From the NCBI RefSeq assembly GCF_002288305.1, contig NZ_CP016779.1, positions 930,001 to 994,000 of the forward strand: a DNA stretch of 64,000 bases, in the 5' to 3' direction. The position numbers were made by a program, and so were the translations under genes. The notes beneath the pieces were generated by a model. That model saw only the letters and a list, made by a program, of their open reading frames with translations, was not told the DNA's origin and made no database searches. Shown one piece after another: positions 43,334 through 52,606 of the stretch (positions are counted from its first letter, which is position 1; the number at the start of each line of letters is the position of its first letter). Source of the stretch: Candidatus Nanopelagicus abundans (GTDB lineage Bacteria > Actinomycetota > Actinomycetes > Nanopelagicales > Nanopelagicaceae).

Positions 43334-43816
43334 ATGAATAAACCAACTCAGACCTGGCTAACCCAAGAGGCTGCAGATCGATTAGCAGCTGAGCTCACCG
43401 AGCTTGAGGGTCCACTGCGTGCTGAAATAATTAAAAAAATTGAAACTGCTCGGGCTGAAGGAGATTTAAAAGAAAATGGTGGCTACCACGCAGCGCGCGA
43501 GGAACAAGGAAAAATTGAAGGAAGAATTCGTCAATTAAAACATATGTTAGAACATGCACATATTGGAACTCCACCTGCTAGTGAATCAGGGGTTGTAGGA
43601 CTTGGCATGTTGGTAACAGTTGATATTGCAGGGGATGAAATTAAATTTCTACTTGGCTCTCGTGAGATATCAAGTGGTGATGTTGATGTTTACTCTGAGA
43701 AATCACCTCTTGGCGCTGCGGTCCTTGGGGCTAAGGTGGGGCAGAGCGTTAAATACACCGCACCAAATGGCAAGCAGATTGCAGTTGCAGTACTTGAGGC
43801 CGCGCCTTTTAACTAA
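43334..43816 (+). CDS. greA: Transcription elongation factor GreA
   Basis: The 160-residue protein has the N-terminal coiled-coil finger (LTEEAADRLAAELTEL region through ARAEGDLKENGGYHAAREEQG) with the acidic tip residues, then a C-terminal FKBP-like domain (YSEKSPLGAAVLGAKVGQSVKY). It stimulates transcript cleavage in backtracked RNA polymerase. It lies 12 bp after the DUF4307 gene and is convergent with the ABC permease gene with no gap. Confidence 0.95.
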   Translation: MNKPTQTWLTQEAADRLAAELTELEGPLRAEIIKKIETARAEGDLKENGGYHAAREEQGKIEGRIRQLKHMLEHAHIGTPPASESGVVGLGMLVTVDIAGDEIKFLLGSREISSGDVDVYSEKSPLGAAVLGAKVGQSVKYTAPNGKQIAVAVLEAAPFN

Positions 43817-44611
43817 TTACTTCTTATTGGCGTTGTTGTATTTTCTAACACTTAGTGGGATAAATATCGCCATAATTAAAATCATGTAAATTACCGACAT
43901 CATTAATGGGTTCTCACTTGGAAATGATCCAGCGGTGGCACCAAACTCATTTTTTAAGCCAAATAACTCTCGGCATCCAGCCACCATGGTGGAAACAGGG
44001 TTCCATTCAGCAATGTATTGCAATGGCTTTGGCATCCCAGTAGTTGGCGCAAAAGCATTTGATAAGAAAGTAATTGGAAAGACTGCAATAAATGTTGCAT
44101 TAGTTGCTACTCGCTCATCCCTGACTGATAGACCAATTAATACCCCTACCCAAGACATTGCAAATCCAAAGACTAATAAAAACATGAAACCTAAAAGAAC
44201 ATTAAACAAACCAGAAGTTGGGCGCCAGCCGACTACGTATCCTGTAATTCCCATGGCAGTTAGAACTACGATGTTTAAAGCTCCATCACCTAGGGTTCGG
44301 CCGAATACAACAGCAGATCTTGAAATTGGTAGAGATCTAAATCGATCAATTAATCCTTTTTGCATATCAGCAGTTAAGCCAACTGCCGTGCTAGCTAAAG
44401 TGAAAGCAACAGTTTGAACAAATATGCCAGGCATAAGTAGCTGTACATACCCACCTGGTTGACCTGTGTCGATTGAGCCACCAAAAACAAATCTAAATAA
44501 TAAAACAAACATAATTGGTTGAATTATTGAAAACAAAATTAGTTCAGGTACCCGGGCTAATTGAAGAAGTTGTCGTTTGGTAATTATTAACGCGTCCGAG
44601 ATCGCATTCAT
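43817..44611 (-). CDS. ABC-2 type transporter permease (DrrB-like)
   Basis: The 264-residue protein has six predicted membrane helices and the ABC-2 signature around GALNIVVLTAMGITGYVVGWRP and FPITFLSNAFAPTTGMP. This is the daunorubicin-resistance DrrB group. It overlaps the ATP-binding gene by 1 bp (44611), so the two form one exporter. The cargo, a drug or lipid, is unknown. No biosynthetic cluster is nearby. Confidence 0.9.
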   Translation of the reverse strand: MNAISDALIITKRQLLQLARVPELILFSIIQPIMFVLLFRFVFGGSIDTGQPGGYVQLLMPGIFVQTVAFTLASTAVGLTADMQKGLIDRFRSLPISRSAVVFGRTLGDGALNIVVLTAMGITGYVVGWRPTSGLFNVLLGFMFLLVFGFAMSWVGVLIGLSVRDERVATNATFIAVFPITFLSNAFAPTTGMPKPLQYIAEWNPVSTMVAGCRELFGLKNEFGATAGSFPSENPLMMSVIYMILIMAIFIPLSVRKYNNANKK

Positions 44612-45603
44612 TACTTTCCTCTCTTTCTTCCCGTAGTCATAGAATCCTCTTCCTCTTTTTTCTCTTCAGCCACATGTCCAGTTAAAGCTAGAAATACATC
44701 ATCTAAGGATGGCCGCTTAAGTCCAATATCTAATGGGTGAATTCCTTTTTCATCTAGCAACTTAGCTGCCTCAATTAAGGCTTTGCTACCAGTTGTAACT
44801 GGAGCAGATACCTGGCGAAGACCTTCATCAACATTAATTGCGCTACCACTTACCTTAGCTACTATCTCTTTTACTGCAGCCATATTTTCATTTTCAACTA
44901 CTATCTCTAAGCGCTCACCGCCCACCTGTTTTTTAAGGGAGTCAGATGTGCCGCGTGCAATTACTTTTCCGTGATCAATTACTGCAATCTCATCAGCTAG
45001 ATGATCAGCCTCTTCTAAGTATTGAGTTGTTAGCAATAAAGTTACGCCACCTTTAACTAACTCATCAATTACTCCCCACATATCTTGTCGACCACGTGGG
45101 TCAAGGCCAGTTGTTGGTTCATCTAAGAATAAAACTTTTGGCCTGACTATTAATGAGGCGGCTAAATCTAATCTTCGTCTCATGCCACCAGAGTAAGTTC
45201 TAATCGGGCGCTTTGCTGATTCAGTAAGTCTAAATTGTTCTAGTAATTCAACTGCTCGAGCACTAGCAGCTTTAGCTGATAGGTGATAAAGCCGGCCAAA
45301 CATAATTAAGTTATCCCAACCAGTTAACGTTTCATCAACAGCAGCGTATTGACCAGATAGACCAATTATTTTTCTAACCTCATCTGGATGCTTTAATACA
45401 TCAATACCTGCAACACTTGCTCGCCCAGAATCTGGTGATAGTAATGTTGCTAAAATTCTGACAGTTGTAGTTTTACCAGCACCATTTGGGCCTAACACAC
45501 CAAGTACGGTTCCTTCTTCAACATCAAGACTTAAGCCATCTAATGCTTGAACTGAGCCTTTGTTGTAGGTCTTCATTAAATTTTCTGCGATAACTGCTTT
45601 CAT
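44611..45603 (-). CDS. ABC transporter ATP-binding protein (DrrA-like)
   Basis: The 330-residue ATPase has Walker A GPNGAGKTT, signature YSGGMRRRL, Walker B LFLDEPTTGLD and the switch TTQYLEEADHL. The C-terminal region after residue 230 (LKKQVGGERLEIVVE... and PSLDDVFLALTGH) is the DrrA-type extension. It ends in a charged tail (EEKKEEEDSM). It energises the permease encoded 1 bp downstream. Confidence 0.93.
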   Translation of the reverse strand: MKAVIAENLMKTYNKGSVQALDGLSLDVEEGTVLGVLGPNGAGKTTTVRILATLLSPDSGRASVAGIDVLKHPDEVRKIIGLSGQYAAVDETLTGWDNLIMFGRLYHLSAKAASARAVELLEQFRLTESAKRPIRTYSGGMRRRLDLAASLIVRPKVLFLDEPTTGLDPRGRQDMWGVIDELVKGGVTLLLTTQYLEEADHLADEIAVIDHGKVIARGTSDSLKKQVGGERLEIVVENENMAAVKEIVAKVSGSAINVDEGLRQVSAPVTTGSKALIEAAKLLDEKGIHPLDIGLKRPSLDDVFLALTGHVAEEKKEEEDSMTTGRKRGK

Positions 45604-45664
45604 GCGGTAATACTAATCTAAAATGGCGATAGAATGGAATATAACTTCAATTTTTAGTGTTTTA

Positions 45665-45670
45665 TATAAT
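45665..45670 (+). promoter_or_regulatory. Putative -10 box TATAAT upstream of the MFS gene
   Basis: An exact TATAAT stands about 33 nt before the ATG at 45703. A GGAAG ribosome-binding site follows, so this gene, unlike many neighbours, has a true leader. A -35 match is weak. Confidence 0.4.
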
Positions 45671-45702
45671 ACAAATAAACTTAATATGGGGATTAGGAAG
45701 TA

Positions 45703-46971
45703 ATGGCTAAATCGCAAAATAATCAAGTATTTAATAATAAATTAAGCAGAAACCCTTTCGCCGAGCTTCCGCGAGAGGTTTCTGTCTTATCCGCTGTAGC
45801 ATTTTTTGTTGCAGTTGGTTTTGGCTTAATTATCCCGGCGATTCCTATTTTCGCTGCATCATTCGGTGTTAGCAAAACTGCAATCGGATTAATTATTTCA
45901 AGCTTTGCAATTATGCGATTTTCTTCTGGCTTAATATCTGGAAAATTAGTGGATCGCTTTGGTGAGCGGGCTGTTTTAGGTTTTGGTTTATTTATGGTCT
46001 CCTTCTTCACATTACTAACCGCCCTAGCCCAAAGTTATGGCCAACTCCTTACATTTCGCACCCTTGGTGGCCTCGGCTCATCAATGTTCTCCGTATCTGC
46101 TGGTTCATTGTTAATGAGATCAGTAAGTGATGAATACCGGGGACGTGCTCAGTCACTTTATAACGGCGGGTTTTTAGTTGGTGGAGTTGCCGGTCCTGCA
46201 GTTGGCGGAATTCTTTCTAGCTTTTCACTTCGCGCACCATTTTTTGTTTACTCAGTTACCCTGGCAATGGCTGGAACTACTGCGTTAGTTTTTTTAAGTG
46301 AAAAAAGATTGGGTAATAAGGCAGACATACCTACAAATTTAATAGGGCAAACAACACTTAAACAAGCATTTAAATTACGTCCCTATCAAATCGCTTTAGC
46401 GTTAGCATTTATAAATAACTGGGTTTTATTTGGTCTTAGGTCATCAATTTTGCCATTATTCGTAACTGAAGAACTTGGTTCAACAGCAACGGTTGCAGGT
46501 ATTGGATTAACTATTAGCGCTTTAATTCAAGGTTTATTTTTACTTAAAGCTGGCAAATTCTCAGATGAAAAAGGGCGAAAGGCTGCGCTGATTTTAGGTG
46601 GGAGCTATGTTCTATTTGGCGTATTAATGCTCTCCTTTACAACAAGTCCGCTCTGGTATTTCATAGCAATGGCGTTGTTTGGGCTAGGTGGTGCCTATGT
46701 TGGAACCGCTCCCGGCAGTGTGGTTGGCGACATTATTAATGGTCGTGGTGGGCAAGTAATTGGAGCTTGGCAGATGGCAGGTGATGCCGGAATGATTGTT
46801 GGACCAATTTTAGTTGGATTTTTAACTGATAACTACAGTTACCAAACAGCTTTCTTAGTTTCAGCTGTAATTAGCGCAATTGCTATTTTATTATCAGTTC
46901 TATTGCCTGAAACAAGATCATCTCATTTAGATAATGGCTTAATAATCGACAAAAATAAACAGGAGCTGTGA
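45703..46971 (+). CDS. MFS transporter, drug-exporter-like
   Basis: The 422-residue protein has 12 predicted helices, motif A GKLVDRFGERAVLG after helix 2 and motif C-like GGVAGPAVGGILSSF in helix 5. These are features of the DHA1 efflux group (MdtG/TetA-like). The substrate is unknown. It is divergent from the DrrAB-like exporter genes, and its stop codon lies inside the terminator hairpin of the convergent gene. Confidence 0.87.
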   Translation: MAKSQNNQVFNNKLSRNPFAELPREVSVLSAVAFFVAVGFGLIIPAIPIFAASFGVSKTAIGLIISSFAIMRFSSGLISGKLVDRFGERAVLGFGLFMVSFFTLLTALAQSYGQLLTFRTLGGLGSSMFSVSAGSLLMRSVSDEYRGRAQSLYNGGFLVGGVAGPAVGGILSSFSLRAPFFVYSVTLAMAGTTALVFLSEKRLGNKADIPTNLIGQTTLKQAFKLRPYQIALALAFINNWVLFGLRSSILPLFVTEELGSTATVAGIGLTISALIQGLFLLKAGKFSDEKGRKAALILGGSYVLFGVLMLSFTTSPLWYFIAMALFGLGGAYVGTAPGSVVGDIINGRGGQVIGAWQMAGDAGMIVGPILVGFLTDNYSYQTAFLVSAVISAIAILLSVLLPETRSSHLDNGLIIDKNKQEL

Positions 46972-46989
46972 TTTCTCACAGCCCCTGTT
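46951..46989 (-). terminator. Terminator of the BAX-inhibitor-like gene
   Basis: AACAGG-A-GCTGTGA with TCACAGC-C-CCTGTT form a 13-bp stem with one mismatch and a TTTC loop (46958-46989). On the minus strand it is followed by TTTATTTTT. The stem overlaps the stop codon of the MFS gene. Confidence 0.8.
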
Positions 46990-47003
46990 GGTAGTACTTT
47001 AAT

Positions 47004-47774
47004 TTATCGATTATTACGCAAGATTGAAATTAAGCGTAATACTTCTAGATATAGCCAGACAATTGTTACCATCAAACCAAATGATGCTCGCCATGATTCT
47101 TTCTCTGGCACGCCATTATTGACACCCTTTTGGATTTGATCAAAATCAAGAACTAAAAACAAGCTTGCAATTGCCACACCAGCAACAGCTAGAAGTAGAC
47201 CAAGGCCTGACACGCCATAGAAACCATATCCTTGTCCGACACCAAAAAATGATGCAACTAGTGAAACCAATCCAAGAATGAAGTAGCCAATTGCTGCTCC
47301 GATTAATGCACGGGTAAATTGAGGTGTAGCGCGTAGTGTTCCATTGCGATACATAATTAATACACCAGCAAACGCTGCCATCGTTCCAATTACTGCTTGG
47401 CTAACAATTCCTGGATAGTAAGATTCGTAATAGCTACTTAAAGTTCCAAGTGCTAAACCTTGAAATGCTGCATAAGCAACTACTAAACCTGGCTTAATTG
47501 ATTTGCTAAAACTAATAACCATTGCAAGTACAAATCCACCTAAGAAGCCGAGCATTAGTGCGCCCGTACCTAGATTACTGCGCCAAGCGAAAGCACCAAC
47601 TACAACTAATATTGCAAATAAAAATCCGGTTTTTGCGACGACATCTTCAATTGTCATCCGACCTGTTCGCATTGATGAGGCAGCTGGAGCGTTATAACTC
47701 TGCTCTAACTGATCAACTTGCATATTCCTTGGTTGATTAAATGCCTTGCCAAGTACAGGGTTTGAACTTTTCAT
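47004..47774 (-). CDS. Bax inhibitor-1/YccA family membrane protein
   Basis: The 256-residue protein has an N-terminal soluble arm of about 45 residues, then seven hydrophobic helices. The last ones (LDFDQIQKGVNNGVPEKESWRASFGLMVTIVWLYLEVLRL) carry the conserved Asp pair and YLEVLRLI of the BI-1/YetJ family, which act as pH-sensitive calcium leaks in studied members. A good AGGAG precedes the start. It is monocistronic with its own terminator. Confidence 0.92.
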   Translation of the reverse strand: MKSSNPVLGKAFNQPRNMQVDQLEQSYNAPAASSMRTGRMTIEDVVAKTGFLFAILVVVGAFAWRSNLGTGALMLGFLGGFVLAMVISFSKSIKPGLVVAYAAFQGLALGTLSSYYESYYPGIVSQAVIGTMAAFAGVLIMYRNGTLRATPQFTRALIGAAIGYFILGLVSLVASFFGVGQGYGFYGVSGLGLLLAVAGVAIASLFLVLDFDQIQKGVNNGVPEKESWRASFGLMVTIVWLYLEVLRLISILRNNR

Positions 47775-47922
47775 TCTTCTCCTTCTATAGAGGTAACTAG
47801 TGAGTACTTCTTTGGTTTAGTTACTTAGGTAGTAAACAAATGTTAATCAATCTCAATTCCCACTGCCATTCCTACTGGCTAGTTGAAACTTAATATTTGC
47901 TGAAGATCCGCCAAATTGAGCG

Positions 47923-47995
47923 TGCCCCCGGTGGGGGTCGAACCCACACTTGTGCGATTTTAAGTCGCATGCCTCTGCCATTGGGCTACAGGGGC
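47923..47995 (-). tRNA. tRNA with UAA anticodon and short variable arm (Leu-type anticodon)
   Basis: The 73-nt gene has acceptor GCCCCTG/CGGGGGC, anticodon stem TGCGA/TCGCA with loop CTTAAAA (anticodon UAA), a T-arm GTGGG-TTCGACC-CCCAC and discriminator A. No CCA is encoded. The variable region is only 5 nt (CAAGT), whereas normal tRNA-Leu is class II with a long arm. The D-stem has three good pairs and one C-A mismatch. The gene folds well as a cloverleaf, but its amino-acid identity is uncertain. Confidence 0.8.
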
Positions 47996-48054
47996 GAATC
48001 TTCAGGGGGTAAATCTACCTGTCTTTTTCGCTTTCAATTTCAACCATTTTTCGC

Positions 48055-48969
48055 TCAGTTAATAAGGGAGAAAGCCATTCCATCCAAAATATCTGACTCC
48101 GATGCAACAAACTCCACCACCCCAGTGGCTGCCATAACTCTAGATAAAACTAATGAACCAGCAGTAATTACATCAACTCGGCCTTCATGCATATATGGCA
48201 GAGCTGAAATCTCACTCTTATTCATAGATTGAAACATCTGGGCAACCTTATGAACTTTATCAGCTGATATTTTCGATAAATGAATCAGATCTCTATCATA
48301 TTTTGATAAATCAAGTGCGGCAGCTGCAACTGTTGTGGCAGTACCAGCTACAGCAATTAAACTTTTCGCGCTATTAATTGGCACACTAACGGCTGCCTGC
48401 GTTATGGCAATATCAATATCAACTATTGCACTAGTAATCTGATCCATAGTTGGGGGCTGGTTTATTAAATGTCGCTCACTCATTCTCACACATCCGATAT
48501 TGACACTCTTAGCACTAATTACTTTTTTATCTCCATATACAAACTCAGTTGAGCCACCACCAATATCAACTACTAAAAATGGTCCACTACCTTGATCTAA
48601 TTGGTAGGTAGCGCCTGTGAAAGATAGGGCTGCTTCTTCCTCTCCTGGAATTACCTCGACTTGAACATTTAAAATATCGCGAACGCCATCAATAAATAAA
48701 TTTCTATTCATAGCATCTCTAGTTGCTGATGTAGCACAAAATCTAATTTTATCTACTTTATTTTTATCAATTATTTCTTTAAAAGATTTAACTGCCAATA
48801 AAGTCCGATTAATTGCATCTGGGTGAAATGCTTTATTTTCATCAACCCCCTGGCCGAGTCGAACAATTTCCATAGTGCGTATTACTTCTTTAAAAGTACT
48901 GCCAGAAATTTCAGCAATTAATAACCTAATTGAATTTGTGCCGCAATCAATGACTGCTACTTGACTCAT
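48055..48969 (-). CDS. ppx: Ppx/GppA family exopolyphosphatase
   Basis: The 304-residue single-domain protein of the actin-like ATPase fold has VIDCGTNSIRLLI (phosphate 1), CATSATRDAMN, VVDIGGGSTEFVYG (phosphate 2) and VAGTATTVAAA. Its length matches the short actinobacterial PPX proteins. It hydrolyses terminal phosphates of polyphosphate or pppGpp. It overlaps the DUF501 gene by 4 bp and ends the mfd-to-ppx gene train. Confidence 0.92.
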   Translation of the reverse strand: MSQVAVIDCGTNSIRLLIAEISGSTFKEVIRTMEIVRLGQGVDENKAFHPDAINRTLLAVKSFKEIIDKNKVDKIRFCATSATRDAMNRNLFIDGVRDILNVQVEVIPGEEEAALSFTGATYQLDQGSGPFLVVDIGGGSTEFVYGDKKVISAKSVNIGCVRMSERHLINQPPTMDQITSAIVDIDIAITQAAVSVPINSAKSLIAVAGTATTVAAAALDLSKYDRDLIHLSKISADKVHKVAQMFQSMNKSEISALPYMHEGRVDVITAGSLVLSRVMAATGVVEFVASESDILDGMAFSLIN

Positions 48970-49526
48970 TTATCATCCTGATTAGTTAAATTAGCAATTT
49001 CACTGCATGGTTTATTAATCCACCATTGATCTAATGCAATTAAAGCTTCATCCCCTAAATGGTTAACATCTTCCCCAGCTGCTAAAGCGTGGGCAACTAA
49101 AGAGTGCAGACATTTAACTCGGTCAGGCATTCCACCAGCTGTGACGCCAACTATCTCAGGAACTTCAATATTTTGCATTCGCCCAGCACCATCTCGGCTA
49201 GCCTCATAATCAATATGGGCAGCCATATAGTTGCCAGCTAACTCCGGTTGAGTTTGTAAACGCTCATTCATCTGCGCCATTAGTCCAGAACTTTCTAAAG
49301 TTGAAATGGCGCCGGTAAGTCTTGGGCAGGTTGCATAATAAAAAGTTGGAAATGGTGTGCCATCTGCTAATCGAGGTGGTGTTTGCACCACATCAGGTGA
49401 CCCGCATGGGCAGCGGTGGGCGATTGCTAAAACATCTCTTGGTGTTCTACCTAATTGAGCTTCTATGATTTCTAAATCTTTTTCACTCGCTTGCTCTGCT
49501 GTAAATGCTTTAGCTGGCCTGACCAT
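48966..49526 (-). CDS. DUF501 family protein
   Basis: The 186-residue protein has LGRTPRDVLAIAHRCPCGSPDVVQTPPRL with a Cys pair, YYATCPRLTGAISTLES, and VKCLHSLVAHALA with Cys and His residues, as in the DUF501 family of actinobacteria (Rv1025 type). The Cys/His pattern suggests metal binding. Function unknown. It is located between ftsB and ppx, a conserved order, and overlaps ppx by 4 bp. Confidence 0.9.
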   Translation of the reverse strand: MVRPAKAFTAEQASEKDLEIIEAQLGRTPRDVLAIAHRCPCGSPDVVQTPPRLADGTPFPTFYYATCPRLTGAISTLESSGLMAQMNERLQTQPELAGNYMAAHIDYEASRDGAGRMQNIEVPEIVGVTAGGMPDRVKCLHSLVAHALAAGEDVNHLGDEALIALDQWWINKPCSEIANLTNQDDK

Positions 49527-49527
49527 A

Positions 49528-49980
49528 TTAGCTGTTTACATTTGTGCTAGTTATTGAAGAAATTAATCTTGAATACCAAGGGAGTCCAATTGGAAGTTGC
49601 TCTGAGACTTTTGTTACTTGCTCATCATCGGTGATCTCACCATTTCCGACAATAATATAGGCCCGCTCACCTGGAAAAATGAAATGTAATCTTGCTCTTG
49701 CCTGACTAGCTACATACTCTGGATCATTCCACTTTGCCAACTCCGTAGCAGCATCTTCTAACATCTTTTGATTATCAGATAACTGCGTCCGTAGTGAATT
49801 AATTTGAGCCCTTTGAGTAAAGTAATGTTGAATCGGTGGCGCCAGCGTGACAGCTAGTGCGAATAAAATAATTCCAACAATTAATGCCCGATTAGATAAG
49901 CCGCGCCTATTTAAACCTGATTTAATAGATTTACGAGTAGATGAAATTAAATTGGCTGCGAAAAACTTTCGGCGCACCAT
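49528..49980 (-). CDS. ftsB: Septum formation initiator (FtsB/DivIC family)
   Basis: The 150-residue bitopic protein has a basic cytoplasmic N-terminus (FAANLISSTRKSIKSGLNRRG), one membrane helix (ALIVGIILFALAVTLAPP), a coiled coil (about 55-90) and the family-typical WNDPEYVASQARARLHFIFPGER segment. It links FtsQ and FtsL in the divisome. It is one base from DUF501 and 9 bp from enolase. Confidence 0.9.
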   Translation of the reverse strand: MVRRKFFAANLISSTRKSIKSGLNRRGLSNRALIVGIILFALAVTLAPPIQHYFTQRAQINSLRTQLSDNQKMLEDAATELAKWNDPEYVASQARARLHFIFPGERAYIIVGNGEITDDEQVTKVSEQLPIGLPWYSRLISSITSTNVNS

Positions 49981-49989
49981 ATTTTTAAC

Positions 49990-51267
<1,278 letters not shown>

Positions 51268-51323
51268 TTATTTTCTCCTGATAACTATTTAAATTAAGTC
51301 GAAGTTGATTTAATGCCCTAATT

Positions 51324-51968
51324 CTACCTTGCCTCATGGACTTGAATCTGCGCAATTAAGGATTTACCAGCACTACGCAAGGCTGCCTCAGGATCAAGGC
51401 CTTTATCTACTGCTTGTGAAATTAATCCAAGCAGTAACTGGCCAAGCTGATCTTGATCAATTTGCTCAGGAAGTTGTAGTGGTGAATTTATTGGTAATTG
51501 ATAATTAAATTTCTTCACCCGATAGAGCAGTTTTGCAACCAAGGTAAGTGAGGGTTGAGCTAGTGGAACACCATCAATAGCTGAACTTCTCCCCTTTTCA
51601 ATCGCTTTTTGCTTCTCCCAATTTTCTAATACCTCTGCGCTGTCTTTAACTACTGTGCCCGCAAAAACATGTGGGTGGCGACTGATTAACTTATCGGCAA
51701 CATTTCTTGCCACATCTTCGATGTTAAATGGTTGATCTTTATCTTCTTCAGCAATGCGTGAGTGAAAATATATTTGTAGAAGTAGATCACCTAACTCTTC
51801 TTGCATTCCGCTGCGATCATTATTCTCAACTGCTTCAATAAATTCATATGATTCTTCAAGTAAGTACTTAAGAAGTGTTGTGTGATCTTGCTCGTTATCC
51901 CATGGGCAACCTCCAGGGGATCGAAGTTTGTCCATCACTTCGCGAAGTCTTTCTAGCTCTGAAGCCAT
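51324..51968 (-). CDS. mazG: Nucleoside triphosphate pyrophosphohydrolase MazG
   Basis: The 214-residue protein has one clear MazG NTP-PPase domain: LREVMDKLRSPGGCPWDNEQDH, then EESYEFIEAVENND and EELGDLLLQIYFHSRIAEE, with the EExxE...ExxD metal motif. A degenerate C-terminal half follows. It removes aberrant nucleotides. It follows the SurA-like lipoprotein gene by 10 bp; the next gene is enolase. Confidence 0.92.
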   Translation of the reverse strand: MASELERLREVMDKLRSPGGCPWDNEQDHTTLLKYLLEESYEFIEAVENNDRSGMQEELGDLLLQIYFHSRIAEEDKDQPFNIEDVARNVADKLISRHPHVFAGTVVKDSAEVLENWEKQKAIEKGRSSAIDGVPLAQPSLTLVAKLLYRVKKFNYQLPINSPLQLPEQIDQDQLGQLLLGLISQAVDKGLDPEAALRSAGKSLIAQIQVHEAR

Positions 51969-51978
51969 AATTAATAAC

Positions 51979-52599
51979 TTATGGGGCTGGTGTTACTGCG
52001 CCATCAGTTATATCACCTGATTCAATTGAGGCAGTTACTGGATTCCACGTACCATATTTAGGATTTACCTTAACTCCAAGTTTTTTGGCAGCTGCAACAA
52101 GTAATTTACTTACTCCCTCTGATGCTTGTTCAGGTGAAGCGCCTAATTCAATAAAATCTGAATTAAGCTTATCTATAATTAATCTAACTTTAATATATGG
52201 CTCAAGATTTGAAGGCGCCAGGTTTGAGCTAACTAACGCTCTTGGTAATTCTGTCTCTCCTCCAACTTGGGCAACAATCTCAGTTCTACGTGTTGCAATA
52301 TCAGCATTAGTAAAATTAATTTTCGAATCGGAAGCGATTTGATCGAGTAAGACACTTATAACTGCAAATTGTGCTTGGTTGCGAATTAGATCAGCACCTG
52401 AACCAAGTTGCATTTGTGATGTATCAATACTTTTTCGTGCCTCTAAAATTTCATCTACAGGTTTTTGTATATCATTCGTTGAAAACTCTTTATCACCAAT
52501 TGTTATTCCTGAATTCATACTGCTACAGCTAGTTAAAAGGAGCGCAGCTAAAACTGAAGTAATTACCTTCTTAAACAATTCCATCCTCTTTCTTCTCAT
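51979..52599 (-). CDS. Putative lipoprotein with SurA-like N-terminal domain
   Basis: The 206-residue protein has a lipoprotein signal (VITSVLAALLLTSCSS, with lipobox LTSC) and a helical chaperone-type region (ATRRTEIVAQVGGETELPRAL...) as in SurA/PrsA N-domains, with no parvulin domain. M. tuberculosis has a lipoprotein (LpqU) at this place between mazG and eno, but order and homology are not certain here. The start may be 52599 or the ATG at 52584; the second has the purine-rich AGAAGAAAG in front. Confidence 0.7.
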   Translation of the reverse strand: MRRKRMELFKKVITSVLAALLLTSCSSMNSGITIGDKEFSTNDIQKPVDEILEARKSIDTSQMQLGSGADLIRNQAQFAVISVLLDQIASDSKINFTNADIATRRTEIVAQVGGETELPRALVSSNLAPSNLEPYIKVRLIIDKLNSDFIELGASPEQASEGVSKLLVAAAKKLGVKVNPKYGTWNPVTASIESGDITDGAVTPAP

Positions 52600-52606
52600 A
52601 ACTACT

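Noticed and set aside
43935-44417. Plus-strand frame of 160 codons opposite the ABC permease
   Set aside because: Antisense shadow of a membrane protein gene; basic composition is the usual mirror of hydrophobic codons.
47897-48232. Plus-strand frame of 111 codons starting MLKIRQIERAPGGGRTHTC
   Set aside because: It runs across the tRNA gene at 47923-47995 and into the antisense of ppx; the APGGGRTHTC type peptide is a known artefact of translating tRNA T-arm sequence.
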